64,000 nt of DNA from Hippophae tibetana. Lineage: Eukaryota; Streptophyta; Magnoliopsida; Rosales; Elaeagnaceae. The stretch spans positions 14,960,001 to 15,024,000 of the forward strand of contig CM072803.1 of assembly GCA_037013495.1 (NCBI GenBank), written 5' to 3'. Every line of letters starts with the position of its first letter. Position 1 is the stretch's first letter. Below the pieces are notes generated by a model, which made no database searches, had not been told where the DNA came from, and saw only the letters and a list, made by a program, of their open reading frames with translations. A program made the position numbers and the translations under genes. Positions 50,275-62,034 of this stretch are shown here, piece after piece.

Positions 50275-51585
50275 ATGGACCAAATGAAAGAAGGTGGGTC
50301 ATCTGTTACACCCCCACTTTTTGATGGGTTTAATTACCCTTATTGAAAGACTCGTATGCAAGCCTTTCTCAGACAAGATGAAAAAGTCTGGGATGCTATT
50401 CTTGATGGTTGGGAACCACCTTCTGTAATGAAAGATGGTGTAACAATCATAAAGCCAAGAAAAGACTGGACCACTGAAGAACGCACCCTTAGTGGGGCAA
50501 ACCAAAAAGGTCTAAGCTCAATATTCGCTGCAGTGTCGATGGATGAGTTTCGTCGCATCTCCGACTGTGAGACTGCTAAAGATGCATGGAATGCACTTGC
50601 TCTTGCTCATGAAGGAACTTCCCAAGTAAAACAAACAAAATTGAGATTGCTAACATCTGAGTTTGATTCTATTAAAATGAGCAACAATGAAACTTTTGGT
50701 CAATTCTATGCTCGCTTCTGTGATATCACTAATGCTTGTTCTAACCTTGGTGAGAAAATTCCACAACCTATACAAGTGCGCAAACTCCTAAGCTCTTTAA
50801 CAGCTGACTATAAGATGAAAGTTACAGCGATAGAGGAAAGCAAGAATGTAGACACACTAAAAATTGATGAACTTGTCGGGTCAATCCAAACCTATGAGCT
50901 TTCTCTTGATCCACCCAAGAAAAATAAGGATGTGGCATTCAAAAGCTCCAAAAAGGACATCTCTGATAGTGATGATGATATGAATGATGAGTCACTAGTC
51001 TTGTTAGCACGAAAATTTAAGAAGTTCATGAAGAAGAAGGGTCAACAGAATAATCATTCCAACAAAGGACAATCCAGTCGTTCGAATGACCGAAAGTCAA
51101 GGGAAATCAAGTCTCCTAGCCTTGATGGTAAGAAAAATAAGCCCAGTAATCCTCAATGCTTTACTTGTGGGGGATTTGGTCATATTTCTACAGATTGTGC
51201 TAACAATAAAAAGAAATTTGGAAAAGCCTTTAATGCTACACTCAGTGACACAGAAAGTGAGCAGGACAATGCTAGTAACTCAGAGGATGATGACACTAAT
51301 TATTGTGCCTTCACCGCAACTGCCAATGCACATCACAATGACTCCGACCTTAGCTCAGATGAAGAAAATGAGGAAGTAAACTCTTCTCTCTTACTGTCTA
51401 AGTTTAATGTATCAAATTATGAGAAACTATTCATGGATTGTCTAGGTGCCAGGGAAGAGAGAGATAAATTGCTTGTGGAAGTAACTAAACTTAATGATAT
51501 CATCAATGTTCACAAAACAAATTCCTCTAACCTAGAGAAAGATAAAAAGGAATTGTCTGATCATATTAATGCTTTGAATTTTTGA
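50275..51585 (+). pseudogene. copia gag (broken by nonsense codons)
   Basis: The gag frame opens at ATG 50275 but meets TGA at 50344-50346 after 23 codons; it is then open from 50347 (first internal ATG 50356) to a TGA at 51583-51585. It shows a copia capsid (UBN2-type) region followed by an acidic/Lys-rich linker and a CCHC zinc knuckle CFTCGGFGHISTDC at about 51157-51198. Beyond is a coiled-coil-like region (EERDKLLVEVTKLNDIINVH). It would form the particle and bind the RNA genome. The same frame continues into pol, so the stops interrupt what looks like one polyprotein. Confidence 0.9.
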
Positions 51586-53853
51586 CTTGCAGAAACCATT
51601 GAGGAAAACAAAAATCTCAAGCAAGAACTTAGTATTGCTAAAGAAACGATGAAGAATTTGACCATTGGTGCTAAAAAATTAACCAAAGTCCTAGACTATG
51701 GAAAGCCACATGGAGATAAGAGAGGTCTTGGATACATAGATGAACAATCAACACCTTCATCATCCAAAACTCAATTTGTAAAACCCACTATTGCTCAGGC
51801 AGGGAAGGTAGTTTTTGCACCTTATCATTCTAAGAAAATTCAGTTTGTTCCCATCTGTCATCATTGTGGTAGGAAAGGACATATAAGACCTAAGTGTAGA
51901 TTTCTTTATGCTTATGATTCTATCACGAATACAAATGTTTCTAAAACACCTCAAAAAATTTCAAAATGTAAAGTTTTTACTACAAGAACTACACAAAAAG
52001 AGGAATATAAGAAACCAGTAACTCAAATGTCCAAAATTAAAAAAGGATGGGTTAAGAAATCTGAGTTGCACTGTTTTGTGGCCCATATAGCATTTAAGGT
52101 TAAATCAAATACCGCTTGGTATTTTGATAGTGGATGCTCTAGACACATGACATGGAATCGTTCTTTGTTTAAAACCTTTAAGGAATACAATGAAGGGACA
52201 GTTACCTTTGGTGATGGTAAAACATCTAGAATTATTGGAAAAGGCTATGTTCAAATAAAGGGTATCCCTAAACTTGATGAAGTTTTATATGTGGAAGGAC
52301 TTAAGGCAAACTTGATTAGCATAAGTCAAATATGTGATAGTGATTTTAATGTGCAATTTACAAACAATCACTGTTTTGTAACAGATCAAAATGGTGAATG
52401 TGTGATTAAGGGAATCAGATCACATGACAATTGTTATTGTATTGATACATCACCCACAGTAACATGTAACCTAGCTAGCAATGACTCAAATATCTTGTGG
52501 CACGAAAAACTAGGTCATATGAATTTTAAAGATCTGGTTAGATTAAGCAAAATTGAGACTGTGCATGGTTTACCTATTCTTTCAAAAATTGAAACACCTG
52601 TATGTGGACCATGTCAATTGGGTAAACAAAATAGGATTGCTCATAAGAAGATCAAGAGTATAAATACAAACAGAGTATTGGAATTGATACATATTGACCT
52701 TATGGGTCCTATGAGAACAGAAAGTATTAGAGGTAAGAAATATATCATAGTTGTAGTAGATGACTTTTCTCGCTACACGTGGGTAGACTTTCTTAGAGAC
52801 AAGTCAGATTCTTTTGAGTTTTTCATCTCATATTGTACAAGAGTGCATGTTGAAGCAAGTGACAAAATAGTAACCATCAAGAGACTGAGAACAGACCATG
52901 GAAAAGAGTTTGAAAATACCAAGTATGCTGACTTCATTAAAGAACATGAGATCTTTCATGAATTCTCTGCTCCTATCACACCTCAACAAAATGGGGTAGT
53001 TGAAAGGAAAAATAGGATACTTCAAGAGATGGCAAGAGTAATGATGCATGCCAAGGGAGTCTCCAAAAGGTTTTGGGCTGAAGCTATAAACACTGCATGT
53101 CACATTATAAATCGTGTATATCTTCGCCCAGGTACAAACCAAACTCCCTATGAGATATGGAGAGGTAAAAAACCCAATCTAAAATTTATGCATATTTTTG
53201 GAAGTAAGTGCTACATACTTAGAGATCGAGAACAGTTGGGTAAGTTTGATTCAAGAAGTGATGAAGGTATATTTCTTGGTTATTCCCTAAATAGTAGAGC
53301 TTATAGAGTCTTCAACTGTAGAACTAATGTAGTTATGGAATCCATAAATGTCGTTATAGATGATGGGGGTAAGAAGATTACAAGTGAAGAAGTTGGAAAT
53401 GAAGAAAATTTCACAACACCTCAATTAACAATAACCAGTGACACAATTGGAATAAAAGAAGAGGAGTTGAAGGAAAGTGAACAAAAGAAGGAAGAAGCAT
53501 CAACCTCATCAATGATAAATCCAACTCGAACTTCAAAAAATCATCCTATTAAGAATATAATTGGAGATCCTGATGCTAGCATGGTAACAAGAAGAAGACA
53601 AATAAGTGAGGTAACTCATTTATGCTATATTTCTCAATTTGAACCAAAAAATGTGAATGAAGCTCTTAGGGATGAATTTTGGATAAATGCCATGCAGGAT
53701 GAGTTAGCTCAATTTGAAAGAAATCATGTGTGGGTATTAGTACCTAAGCCTAAAAACAAAAATGTTATTGGAACAAAATGGGTGTTCAAAAATAAATCTG
53801 ATGAGCATGACATTGTTGTTAGAAATAAGGCTAGGTTAGTAGCTCAAGGCTAG
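51586..53853 (+). pseudogene. copia pol, protease-integrase part (ends in a nonsense codon)
   Basis: Same frame as gag. It contains a second CCHC knuckle (CHHCGRKGHIRPKC, from 51856), the aspartic protease active site FDSGCSRHM at about 52123, the pre-integrase block LWHEKLGHMNFKDL at about 52495, and an integrase core with HIDLMGP, LRTDHGKEFEN and QQNGVVERKNR supplying the D, D and E residues. A TAG at 53851-53853, just inside the reverse transcriptase N-terminus (RLVAQG before it), interrupts the frame. The longest ATG-started piece is 51649-53853 (734 codons). Confidence 0.92.
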
Positions 53854-55167
53854 ACGCAAGTAGAAGGAGTTGATTTTGATGAAACATTTGCACCTGTAGC
53901 TAGACTAGAGTCAATTAGAATTTTACTTGCCATTTCCTGTCATATGAAGTTCAAATTATATCAAATGGATGTTAAGTCTTCCTTTTTGAATGGATTTTTG
54001 AATAAGGAGGTGTACGTGGAACAACCAAAAGGATTTGTTGATCCGAAATTTCCAAATCATGTTTACAAACTCCAAAAGGCTCTGTATGGTTTAAAACAAG
54101 CTCCACGAGCATGGTATGAGAGACTTACCAACTATCTTTTGAACAAGGGATTTATTCGAGGGGGAGTTGATAAGACTTTATTCATTAAAAGGAGTAGTGA
54201 CGAGATCTTTATTGCTCAAATTTATGTGGATGACATAGTTTTTGGATCCACATCTAGTACACTAGTGGATGATTTTGTGCATGTTATGACAAATGAATTT
54301 GAAATGTCCATGGTAGGTGAAATGAATTTCTTCCTTGGTTTACAAATCAAACAATCTCATGATAATATATTTATTTCTCAAACCAAGTACGCTTGTAACC
54401 TTGTTAAAAGATTTGGTCTTGAAACTAGCAAGCCATTACGAACTCTTTTAGGTACCAGCACAAAAATTACAAAGGACACTCAAGGTAAAAGTGTTGATCA
54501 AACCCTTTATAGGAGTATGATAGGTAGTTTACTTTACCTCACTACAAGTAGACCTGACATATGTTTTAGTGTTGGTGTGTGTGCCCATTATCAAGCTGAC
54601 CCTAAGGAATCACACTTAGAGAATGTAAAGAGAATCATTAGGTATATCTCAGGAACAAGTAATTATGGTTTATATTTTACTACTGACACTACTTGTGAAG
54701 TAAGTGGTTTTACAGATGCCGACTGGGCAGGCAACCAGGATGATAGGAAGAGCACATCAAGTGGTTGTTTCTATATTGGAAACAACTTAGTATCATGGCA
54801 TAGTAAAAAGCAGAACTCTATCTCACTCTCTACAACTGAAGCGGAATACATTGCTGTAGGAAGCTCTTGCACACAAATGCTTTGGATGAAAAACATGCTC
54901 AAGGACTACGGTCAACCACAAGGTATGATGCCCTTATATTGTGATAACACTAGTGCTATATGTATTTCTAAGAACCCAGTTCAACATTCTAGAACTAAGC
55001 ACATTGACATAAGGCATCACTTTATTCGAGAACTAGTTGAAGAGAAAATAGTAACACTTGAGTTTGTACCTACTGAGAGACAACTAGCTGATATATTCAC
55101 TAAAGCCATATACACGCAAAGATTTGAGTATCTCAGAAGTGCCTTGGGAATTTCTCCCTCAAATTGA
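53854..55167 (+). pseudogene. copia pol, reverse transcriptase-RNase H part
   Basis: This continues the same frame after the TAG. Reverse transcriptase shows [45 protein letters not shown] and the catalytic YVDD at about 54223. RNase H shows [29 protein letters not shown] and [15 protein letters not shown], with its acidic residues present. The frame ends at TGA 55165-55167. Apart from the upstream stop this half looks complete; it cannot be expressed as part of gag-pol without bypassing the stop. Confidence 0.92.
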
Positions 55168-56733
55168 ATTTCAAATTTTATTACAAAAAAAAACAAATCC
55201 TTGTTTGGCCAACACAGTATTCAACTTATTTAATACTTTCATACACATGATCTCATTTTTAGTGACTCAACTCATTTTGATATTTATTGTATAAATTATG
55301 CTACAATTTTGGCTTATGCATACACATATATTCTTATACATGTGATGATCGATGTTGACATAAACTTCTTCACACACTCACGAACACACATATATGTTAT
55401 GCTTGAAGTTTATGAATTTTCTTGAAAGACTCTAGGACTTTCACTAATCTTGATTGTAAAATTGTGTTGAGTTCTACTTTTTCTTACTAAAATTTTACCG
55501 TATGGAGGCACCTAGTATTGAGAGGGCTACCTACTGTGATGTGTGAAGCTACCGCAATGAACGGAGAGGGCTACCTCACAACTAGTGTGAAAGTCATCGT
55601 GCTAGGTTTATGGCTCGTGCAAAAAAAAAAAAGGGGGGGGGGGGAAAGATTATGCAAAAACTGATTGCTTATGAATCTTGTACTTGGAATGCACAAAAAG
55701 AAAGAGCTAATAGAGGTTAAATATATATATATATATATATATATATCATTTACCTCATTTATAAAAAAAATAAAATTAAGTCCTCTTTTAGTAAATATAT
55801 TTTATTTTGTAAGATTGAAGACTCGATTATATTTTTATATGATAGGTGATATTTTTTCTTTTGAGTCTTTCTTGATAGATCATAAATGAATTAATTGACA
55901 TATTTATGGAGTTTAAACATGTATACTATTTTAAGTAAATGTCAATATGTCATTATATGTGCAAAGTGTGCGTGTGCACCTATTTTATTCTACTTATTTA
56001 TTTATATGATAAATAATCAAAATTAGAGTTAAAAAAATGATGAGTTCTCAATTGGTTGTGTGCTTGTTTGTAATTAAATGAGTTTAATATCTTATGTGGC
56101 TATGTATGCAAATTTGAAAGGAAATAAAAATAATTAAAAAAAATAAAAAAATAAAAAAAAAATAAAAAAATAAAAAAAATAAAAAAAATTATTATTTACA
56201 TCCTCTTTTCGTTTATTACTTTTTAATTGGTTTCTAAGTTAGAGAGTCATAGAACTTAGGGGGAGTTTAAAGCACATTGCACTTTGGCATTACACTGGTT
56301 TTACACTATTATATCTTTAGGAGGAGTTTAGCTTCAATTGTTTGTCTAATGCTTTGTCCTTCTCGTATGTCAAAAAGAGGGAGAAAATATTTACTTCCAT
56401 GTTTTTATTTTGTTATGCATATAAGGGGAGAACATATTTTTATTAAGATTAATTGATATGAATGCATACTACATGACTAATATTTACACTTCACTTATTT
56501 CTATGTAAACTCAACTAATATACAATGAGGCTTTCATACCAAGTTGTCCTATACTTTGTCAATGTTGTTTCAGTTACTTACAATCTTGTCAAGTTGCAGC
56601 GAAGATAGATCTATCGGACCATATGATAGTTCCACTATGGAGTCTGGGACATCATTGTATTTTTATCTTATTTTTATAAGTGTCATGTAGTAAGTGAGAG
56701 GTTTTGCCACACGAAAATGCCAAAGGGGGAGTT
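55168..56733 (+). other. Non-coding 3' region of the younger copia element
   Basis: About 1.57 kb between pol and the 3' LTR without a credible ORF; an env-like ORF sits here in some SIRE relatives, but none is visible. It holds a GAGAGGGCTACCT motif twice near 55.5 kb, an A-run followed by a G-run at about 55620-55646, an (AT)n run near 55.72 kb, an A-rich (AAAAAT)n tract near 56.13 kb and several purine tracts (CTTAGGGGGAGTTTAAA, TTTAGGAGGAGTTTAG). Confidence 0.75.
56717..56733 (+). promoter_or_regulatory. Polypurine tract of the younger copia element
   Basis: AAATGCCAAAGGGGGAGTT immediately precedes the TG of the 3' LTR, the expected position and composition for the plus-strand primer of a copia element. 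Confidence 0.85.
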
Positions 56734-58196
56734 TGTAAGGACTATGAGTGTTGGCTATTTTCGTGGACAAAATATTTACTTGAAAATTTGTTTTTAGGCC
56801 TACTATCAAGTTTATCAAGAACAGTCGAACAAATGTTCAACTTCCAAATATCCATACTTTAGGTATATTTTTTATAATTACGACACATAGAATTTCATTT
56901 ATACATTTAATAGTACATGTTCATAAATCTAAAATTATTTTTTGGTACTTAAATAATTTTTATGTGTCTTAATATTTTTTTTAAGATGTGATTTAAAAAA
57001 TATTTTTTTAAGGCTTTGAATGGGCTTTGAAAAATTAAACCCAAAATGCATTTAAACCTAATACTATTAGGTATTATTATTATCTATATATATAGATATA
57101 TTAGGGTTTATGTAGTTGAGAGATATAGAAAAAAAACTGCCGCAAAATAAAAAAAATACTGAAGCTGCCGATCTGCCTATTGATTACCAAAAAGAAAAGA
57201 CAATATTAGGAACGGTGAACTTGAGAAGGAAGGCAGCAAGAATTATATATATGGGAATTAGGAGGACAAAGTGATGCTGCTAGATACCAAACAAAAGGCT
57301 GAAAACAATTTTTTGAATAAAATATATATATCATTGCTTCGTCAACATCATCAGCAGAGACAATCCAAATAAAAATAAAAACAATTCAAGTTTTAGTTGA
57401 GGATTAATATTTTCTGATGCAGTTCATCAAATGTTGGTAAAAGGTAAAGATATTAATTTGTGATATTTGATTATCTATATTTTCATAATTTATATTCAAA
57501 TTGGTTTTGTTGTTTTTCATGTTCCTATAGCTTCTTTTTAATTAGTGTCTTTCATATTTAAATGAAATAATTTCATGAATAATTATGATTATTTGATTTA
57601 ATTATTAAATTTCAAAGAAGTTATTTTTATGAAACTTATGCTTAATTTATTTGCTCTAGAATTTACTATTTGATTTGATTTAAGTGATATATATATTTTG
57701 GATCATCTAGTTAGGATTATTCATTGTTAAATCCGTTTTAGAACACATACGGGAACTTGTGTTTCTTTTTGTGCTAACCTTTTTGTAGTTGATCTGTGAA
57801 CGATCTGATTGGCGAGGAGCTTATTGGAACGTTGGTTTGAAAACCGCTCACGCTAATTTTGGAAACTGTTAAAACAGAGCAGGGGCTCGTAAGTAAAGTA
57901 CATTGGGGTAGTATCCTAGGGAGGGTAGCATAAGACCGAGTTTGTAGAACATTTGATTTTCATAGTGGAAAGTTAGGTGGTCCGGTGGACCGGTGGTTTT
58001 CCTCTTAGGTCATTGTTGTGGCCTAGGTTGTTTCCACCTAAAAATATCGTGTGTTATAATTTCCACACTTTACTCTTACACACGATTGCATGTTTGGCCG
58101 CTCTGTTTAGGTTAGTAAATTATAAATTAATAAAAATTAAAAATAACCTATTCACCCTCTTTTAGGTTAATCAGGTCCATATTTTATAAACTTTCA
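56734..58196 (+). repeat. 3' LTR of the younger copia element (complete)
   Basis: Starts TGTAAGGACTATGAG, ends ATAAACTTTCA, 1463 bp. It retains the final about 113 bp (58084-58196, containing GATTGCATGTTTGGCC) that the 5' LTR lacks. The older element's LTR has the same kind of tail (58264-58375), confirming that the long form is the original. Confidence 0.9.
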
Positions 58197-58201
58197 ATGG
58201 C
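58197..58201 (+). repeat. Target-site duplication ATGGC, right copy
   Basis: Directly follows the CA end of the 3' LTR; identical to 48851-48855. The host LTR continues with CTAAGTTGTTTCCACC. Confidence 0.88.
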
Positions 58202-60109
58202 CTAAGTTGTTTCCACCTAAAAATATCGTGTGTTATTATTTTATTTCCCCACTTTATTCTTACACATGATTGCATGTCTGACCTTTTGTTTAGGTTATTA
58301 AATTATAAATTGATAAAAATTGAAAATAAAATATTCACCCCTAAGTTAATTTGATCCGTAATTTATAAACTTTCAATTGGTATTAGAGTTGACACTAGAC
58401 ACACTTAGTGAGATTGATCCTTAGGGAAACACACTTCTACTTATAGACTAAATGAAAGAAGTTGGGTCATCTATTAGACTCTCATTCTTTGATGGATATA
58501 ATTACCCTTACTAGAAGGCTCGAATGCAAACCTTTCTCAGACAAGATGAAAAATTATGGAATACTATTCTTGATGGTTGGGAGCAACCTTCGGTAACAAA
58601 ATATGATGTAACAATCATAAATTCAAAAAGAGAATAGACCACTGAATAACGCACCCTTAGTGGGGAAAATCAAAAAGGTCTAAGCTCAATCTTTGCTGCT
58701 GTGTCAATGGATGAGTTATGTCACATCTTCGACTGTGAGACTGGTAAAATGCATGGAATGCACTTGCTCTTGCTCATGAGGGAACTTCCCAAGTGAAACA
58801 AACAAAATTTAGATTGTTAATATCTCAATTTCATTCCATTAAAATGAGCAATATTGAAATTTTTGGTCAATTCTATGCTTTCTTTTGTGATATTACTAAT
58901 GCTTGTTCTAATCTTGGTGAGAAAATTCCACAACCTATACAAGTACGCAAACTCCTAAGCTCCTTAATAGTAGACTACAAGATGGAAGGTAAACCAATGA
59001 GGAAGACACAAATCTTAAGCAATAATTTAAGATTACTAAAGAAACGGTGAGGAATTTGATCATAGGTGCTAAAAAGTTGACCAAAGTTCTAGACTATGGA
59101 AAACCATATAAAGATAAGAGAGATCTTGGATATATAGATGAACAATCAACACCTTTATTGTACAAAACTCAATTTGTAAAACCTATTATTTCTCAAGCAA
59201 GAAAGGTAATTTCTACACCTTATTACTCTAAGCAAATTCAGTTTGTTCCCATATTTCATCATTGTGGTAAGAAAGAACACATTAGACCTAAGTGTAGATT
59301 TCTTTATGCTTATGATTCTATCACGAGTACAAATTTTTCTAGGGCACCTTAAAATATTTCAAAATGTAAAGTTTTTACTATAAGAACTACACAAAAAGAT
59401 GAACTTAAGAAACTAGTAACTCGAACATCCAAAATTAAAAGAGTATGAGTTAAGAAATATGAGTTGCATTGCTTTGTGTACCACATAACGTTTAAACCTA
59501 AATTAAATACCACCTGGTATTTTGATAGTGGATGCTCTAGACAACATAACTAGGAACCATTCTTTGTTTAAAACCTATGGGGAATACAATAATGGAACAT
59601 TTATCTTTGGTGATGGTAAAACATTTAAAATTATTGGAAAATACTCTATTCAAATAGAGGGTATTCCTAAACTTTATGAAGTTTTATATGTGGAAGGACT
59701 AAGACAAACTTGATTAGCATAAGTCAAATATGTGACAATGATTTTAATGTGCAATTTACAAATAATCATTGTATTGTAATAGATCAAAAGGTTGAATGCA
59801 TGATTAATGGAATCAGATCACATGACAATTGTTATTGTATTGATACATCACCCACAATAACATGTAACCTAGCTAGCAATGACTCAACTATCTTGTGGCA
59901 CGAAAATCTAAAACATATGAATTTTAAAGATCTGGTTAGATTAAGTAAAACAAATGCTTGCGTGGTCTACCTGTTCTTTCAAAAATTAAAACACCTGTAT
60001 GTGGACCATGTCAATTGGGTAAACAAATTAGGATTGCTCATAAGAAGATTAAGAGTATCAATACAAATAGATTATTGAAATTGATACATATTGATCTCAT
60101 AGGTCCTAT
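58202..60109 (+). mobile_element. Older copia element, LTR remainder and truncated gag-pol
   Basis: 58202-58375 is the rest of the old 5' LTR, ending ATAAACTTTCA. The primer-site-like TGGTATTAGAG follows at 58378. A gag-pol relic runs to 60109, where similarity to the younger copy stops abruptly within integrase (after the ATTGATCTCATAGGTCCTAT block). The 3' part and 3' LTR are absent from the window. With 48393-48855 this is one element split by the younger insertion. Confidence 0.87.
58451..60109 (+). pseudogene. Older copia gag-pol relic
   Basis: Clearly related to the younger gag-pol but with many frameshifts and stops. The gag start meets TAG at 58512-58514, the codon homologous to the TGA of the younger copy. 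After about 58990 a stretch of roughly 700-800 bp, including the first zinc knuckle, is missing. The second knuckle region (59247-59300, altered), protease (TTTTGATAGTGGATGC near 59519) and pre-integrase region (HENLKHMNFKDLVRLSK at about 59899) remain recognisable before truncation. Confidence 0.87.
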
Positions 60110-60460
60110 TTCCTAACAAGCTTTAAAAAGGAGTATATATAGATATATATGTACTATAAAAAGAGAAAAAAGATGTTGTGTGTATATGTAATTTGACTGC
60201 ATAAATTAAAATAAAAAAATTAATATATATTTGAGTTTTTTATTATATTTTGTGTGGAGTTATATATATATATATATATATATATACACCTATTTTCTAA
60301 CAAGCTTTAAAAAGGAGTAGATAGAGATATATATGTACTGTAAAAGAGAAAAAAAATTGTTTATATGTGATTTGATTGGATAAACCAAAGTAGAAAAAAT
60401 AAATTGATATATTTGAGTTTTTTTATTTATTATATTTTGTGTGAAGTGATATTGGGTATA
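60105..60460 (+). repeat. Tandem duplication, period about 184 bp
   Basis: CCTATTTCCTAACAAGCTTT at 60105 recurs as CCTATTTTCTAACAAGCTTT at 60289. Both copies continue through AAAAAGGAGTA(T/G)AT, GATATATATGTACT and TTTGAGTTTTTT. The first copy carries an extra (AT)n run. It begins exactly where the older copia element breaks off. Confidence 0.85.
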
Positions 60461-61490
60461 TTGGTGTTTTGGATTTGTGAGCTAATTTTATTCATGGGAT
60501 ATAAGATATATTGGATTGTTGGAAAAAGACTATTAAATAATCAATATTAGTGAAATATAAAAGATTCTTTGTGTGTGGATTAAATAATTGTCTAAATCAC
60601 TTAAGTTTGTTGTGTATTATTTGTTTTTTGTCCACTTGATTTTATAATTATTTTCACTGTGCCTAATAAGTGGTATTAGAGCTAAGAGTTTGAGGTCCTA
60701 AATTAAGAAACATGACAACAACAAGGTTAAAGATAGATAAATTTGATGGAAAAATTAACTTTAATATTTGATAAAACAATATTTGCTTGAGTTTTATGTC
60801 TAAAGAAAAATATAGTATGTTGAATGAAATTTCTTCTTCGCAGTTGTGGGAAAAATTGAAAAAAATGTATATGTCAAGTTTATTACAAATAGGCTATACT
60901 TGAAAAACCAGTTACATACCTTAAGGGTGAAAAAATGTGATGATATTAGAAGCCATATGAACAAGTTCAATAGATGTATTTCTGAACTCCTGAGTGTTGA
61001 TGTGAAGACAGATGATGAAGACCAAGAAATGATTTTGTTGTGCTTATTACCAAAATCATATGATACGTTGATGACAACATTGCTTGTTGGAAAGAATACG
61101 TTGATTATGGATGAGGTGTCAATAGTACTTTTGGAGAATATTAATGTGATTAAACCGAAAATTCCTATACGTGGATATGTTTTTGCTACCTAAGAAGATT
61201 TAAAAACAAGTTCATTAAGTAGAGAAAATAGTAGGCCTAGATGAAGAGATTCTAGTAGAGATGAAAATTGTTGCATATCTTATTCAATAGATGGCATTGA
61301 ATGTTATTATTATTATAAAAGTGAAACATCAAGAGGTTTTATGAAGACAAACTAAAAGATATAAGAGACCTTGATGAAAAAGAGATAAATGTTGTTGAAA
61401 CTTATGATTTTGATTCATTATGTCTAAAAATTACGTGTTAAGAGGCTGTTAATGTTTTAGTAGAGGAGATAGTAAAAAATATCACAAATT
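60461..61490 (+). mobile_element. Tork/Tnt1-like copia fragment
   Basis: An LTR-end-like stretch is followed by the primer site TGGTATTAGAGC at 60671-60682 (initiator-Met tRNA type, one mismatch), then a broken gag starting ATGACAACAACAAG at 60712. No protease, integrase or reverse transcriptase remains. It is a different lineage from the nested pair. Its LTR start is not determined and may include the tandem duplication at 60105-60460. Confidence 0.72.
60712..61340 (+). pseudogene. Tork/Tnt1-like copia gag relic
   Basis: The start region is followed by stops; the best open part is 60846-61193. It shows copia gag features: LWEKLKKMY-like sequence in another frame, then NRLYLKNQLHTLR, DIRSHMNKFNRCISELLSVD and MILLCLLPKSYDTLMTTLL, the UBN2/capsid signature. 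A decayed zinc-knuckle-like CYYYYKSETSRG follows at about 61305. Confidence 0.75.
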
Positions 61491-62034
61491 CCCTCCATTA
61501 AATACACATGTATGAAAACCCCCAAATAAAATGAAAAGTTATATCAAATTGGAACCTTTTATAGAATATAAGTATCACTAAGGTATCACCTGAAAAATAT
61601 GAGTAAAAAAGAATACCTAAAATAAAATTATGATACCAATAAGGTAGTGAACCCCTTAAAACTTGTAACCACAAACATATCACTGATTATGTCCAATTTA
61701 TATATTTTTATGATTAAAAAAGTCTGACATATCATTTCATTTTAAACACCATCTAGTTGGACGTCGTTTAAATTAAGCTATGATTATTTAGATCTATTCA
61801 ATATTAAATCCGTTTAATACAAACACTTTCAATATTACTAAAATGTTATTTTTATTGTTATATATTTTAGGAATGTTTTTTTAATAATTTATCTTTTTTT
61901 AGAATATAACACTAATTCCTTGAAATAGAATTAAACTAATAAAAGCCATTAAAAAGGGATATAAATGGGCATGTATTTAATTTTTATAAAAAATTTAAAA
62001 AATATTAATTACTTTTAGAAACTTTCCTTAATCA
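61491..62034. other. AT-rich spacer with a dispersed repeat copy
   Basis: No gene. The part at about 61690-61890 is a copy of the AT-rich dispersed family (ATGTTATTTTTATTGTTATA; GACGTCGTTTAAATTAAG). Confidence 0.5.

Larger units (their letters stand above)
48856..58196 (+). mobile_element. Full-length Ty1/copia LTR retrotransposon (younger, nested copy)
   Basis: About 9.34 kb: 5' LTR 48856-50210, damaged primer site, gag-pol frame 50275-55167, a 1.57-kb non-coding 3' region, polypurine tract, 3' LTR 56734-58196, flanked by ATGGC duplications. Integrase precedes reverse transcriptase and RNase H, the copia order. Two zinc knuckles, a single gag-pol frame and a long 3' region with several purine-rich tracts recall the SIRE/Maximus lineage (inference). 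The LTRs differ at about twenty visible sites over 1.35 kb, so insertion was fairly recent. Three in-frame stops and the LTR deletion mean it cannot be autonomous now. It is inserted in an older relative in the same orientation. Confidence 0.93.

Noticed and set aside
55665-55889. 74-codon ORF as an env-like gene of the copia element
   Set aside because: Low-complexity, runs through an (AT)n tract, and no surface/transmembrane or coiled-coil envelope features are present.
61498-61683. 61-codon minus-strand ORF
   Set aside because: Short, in AT-rich repeat debris, no recognisable motif.
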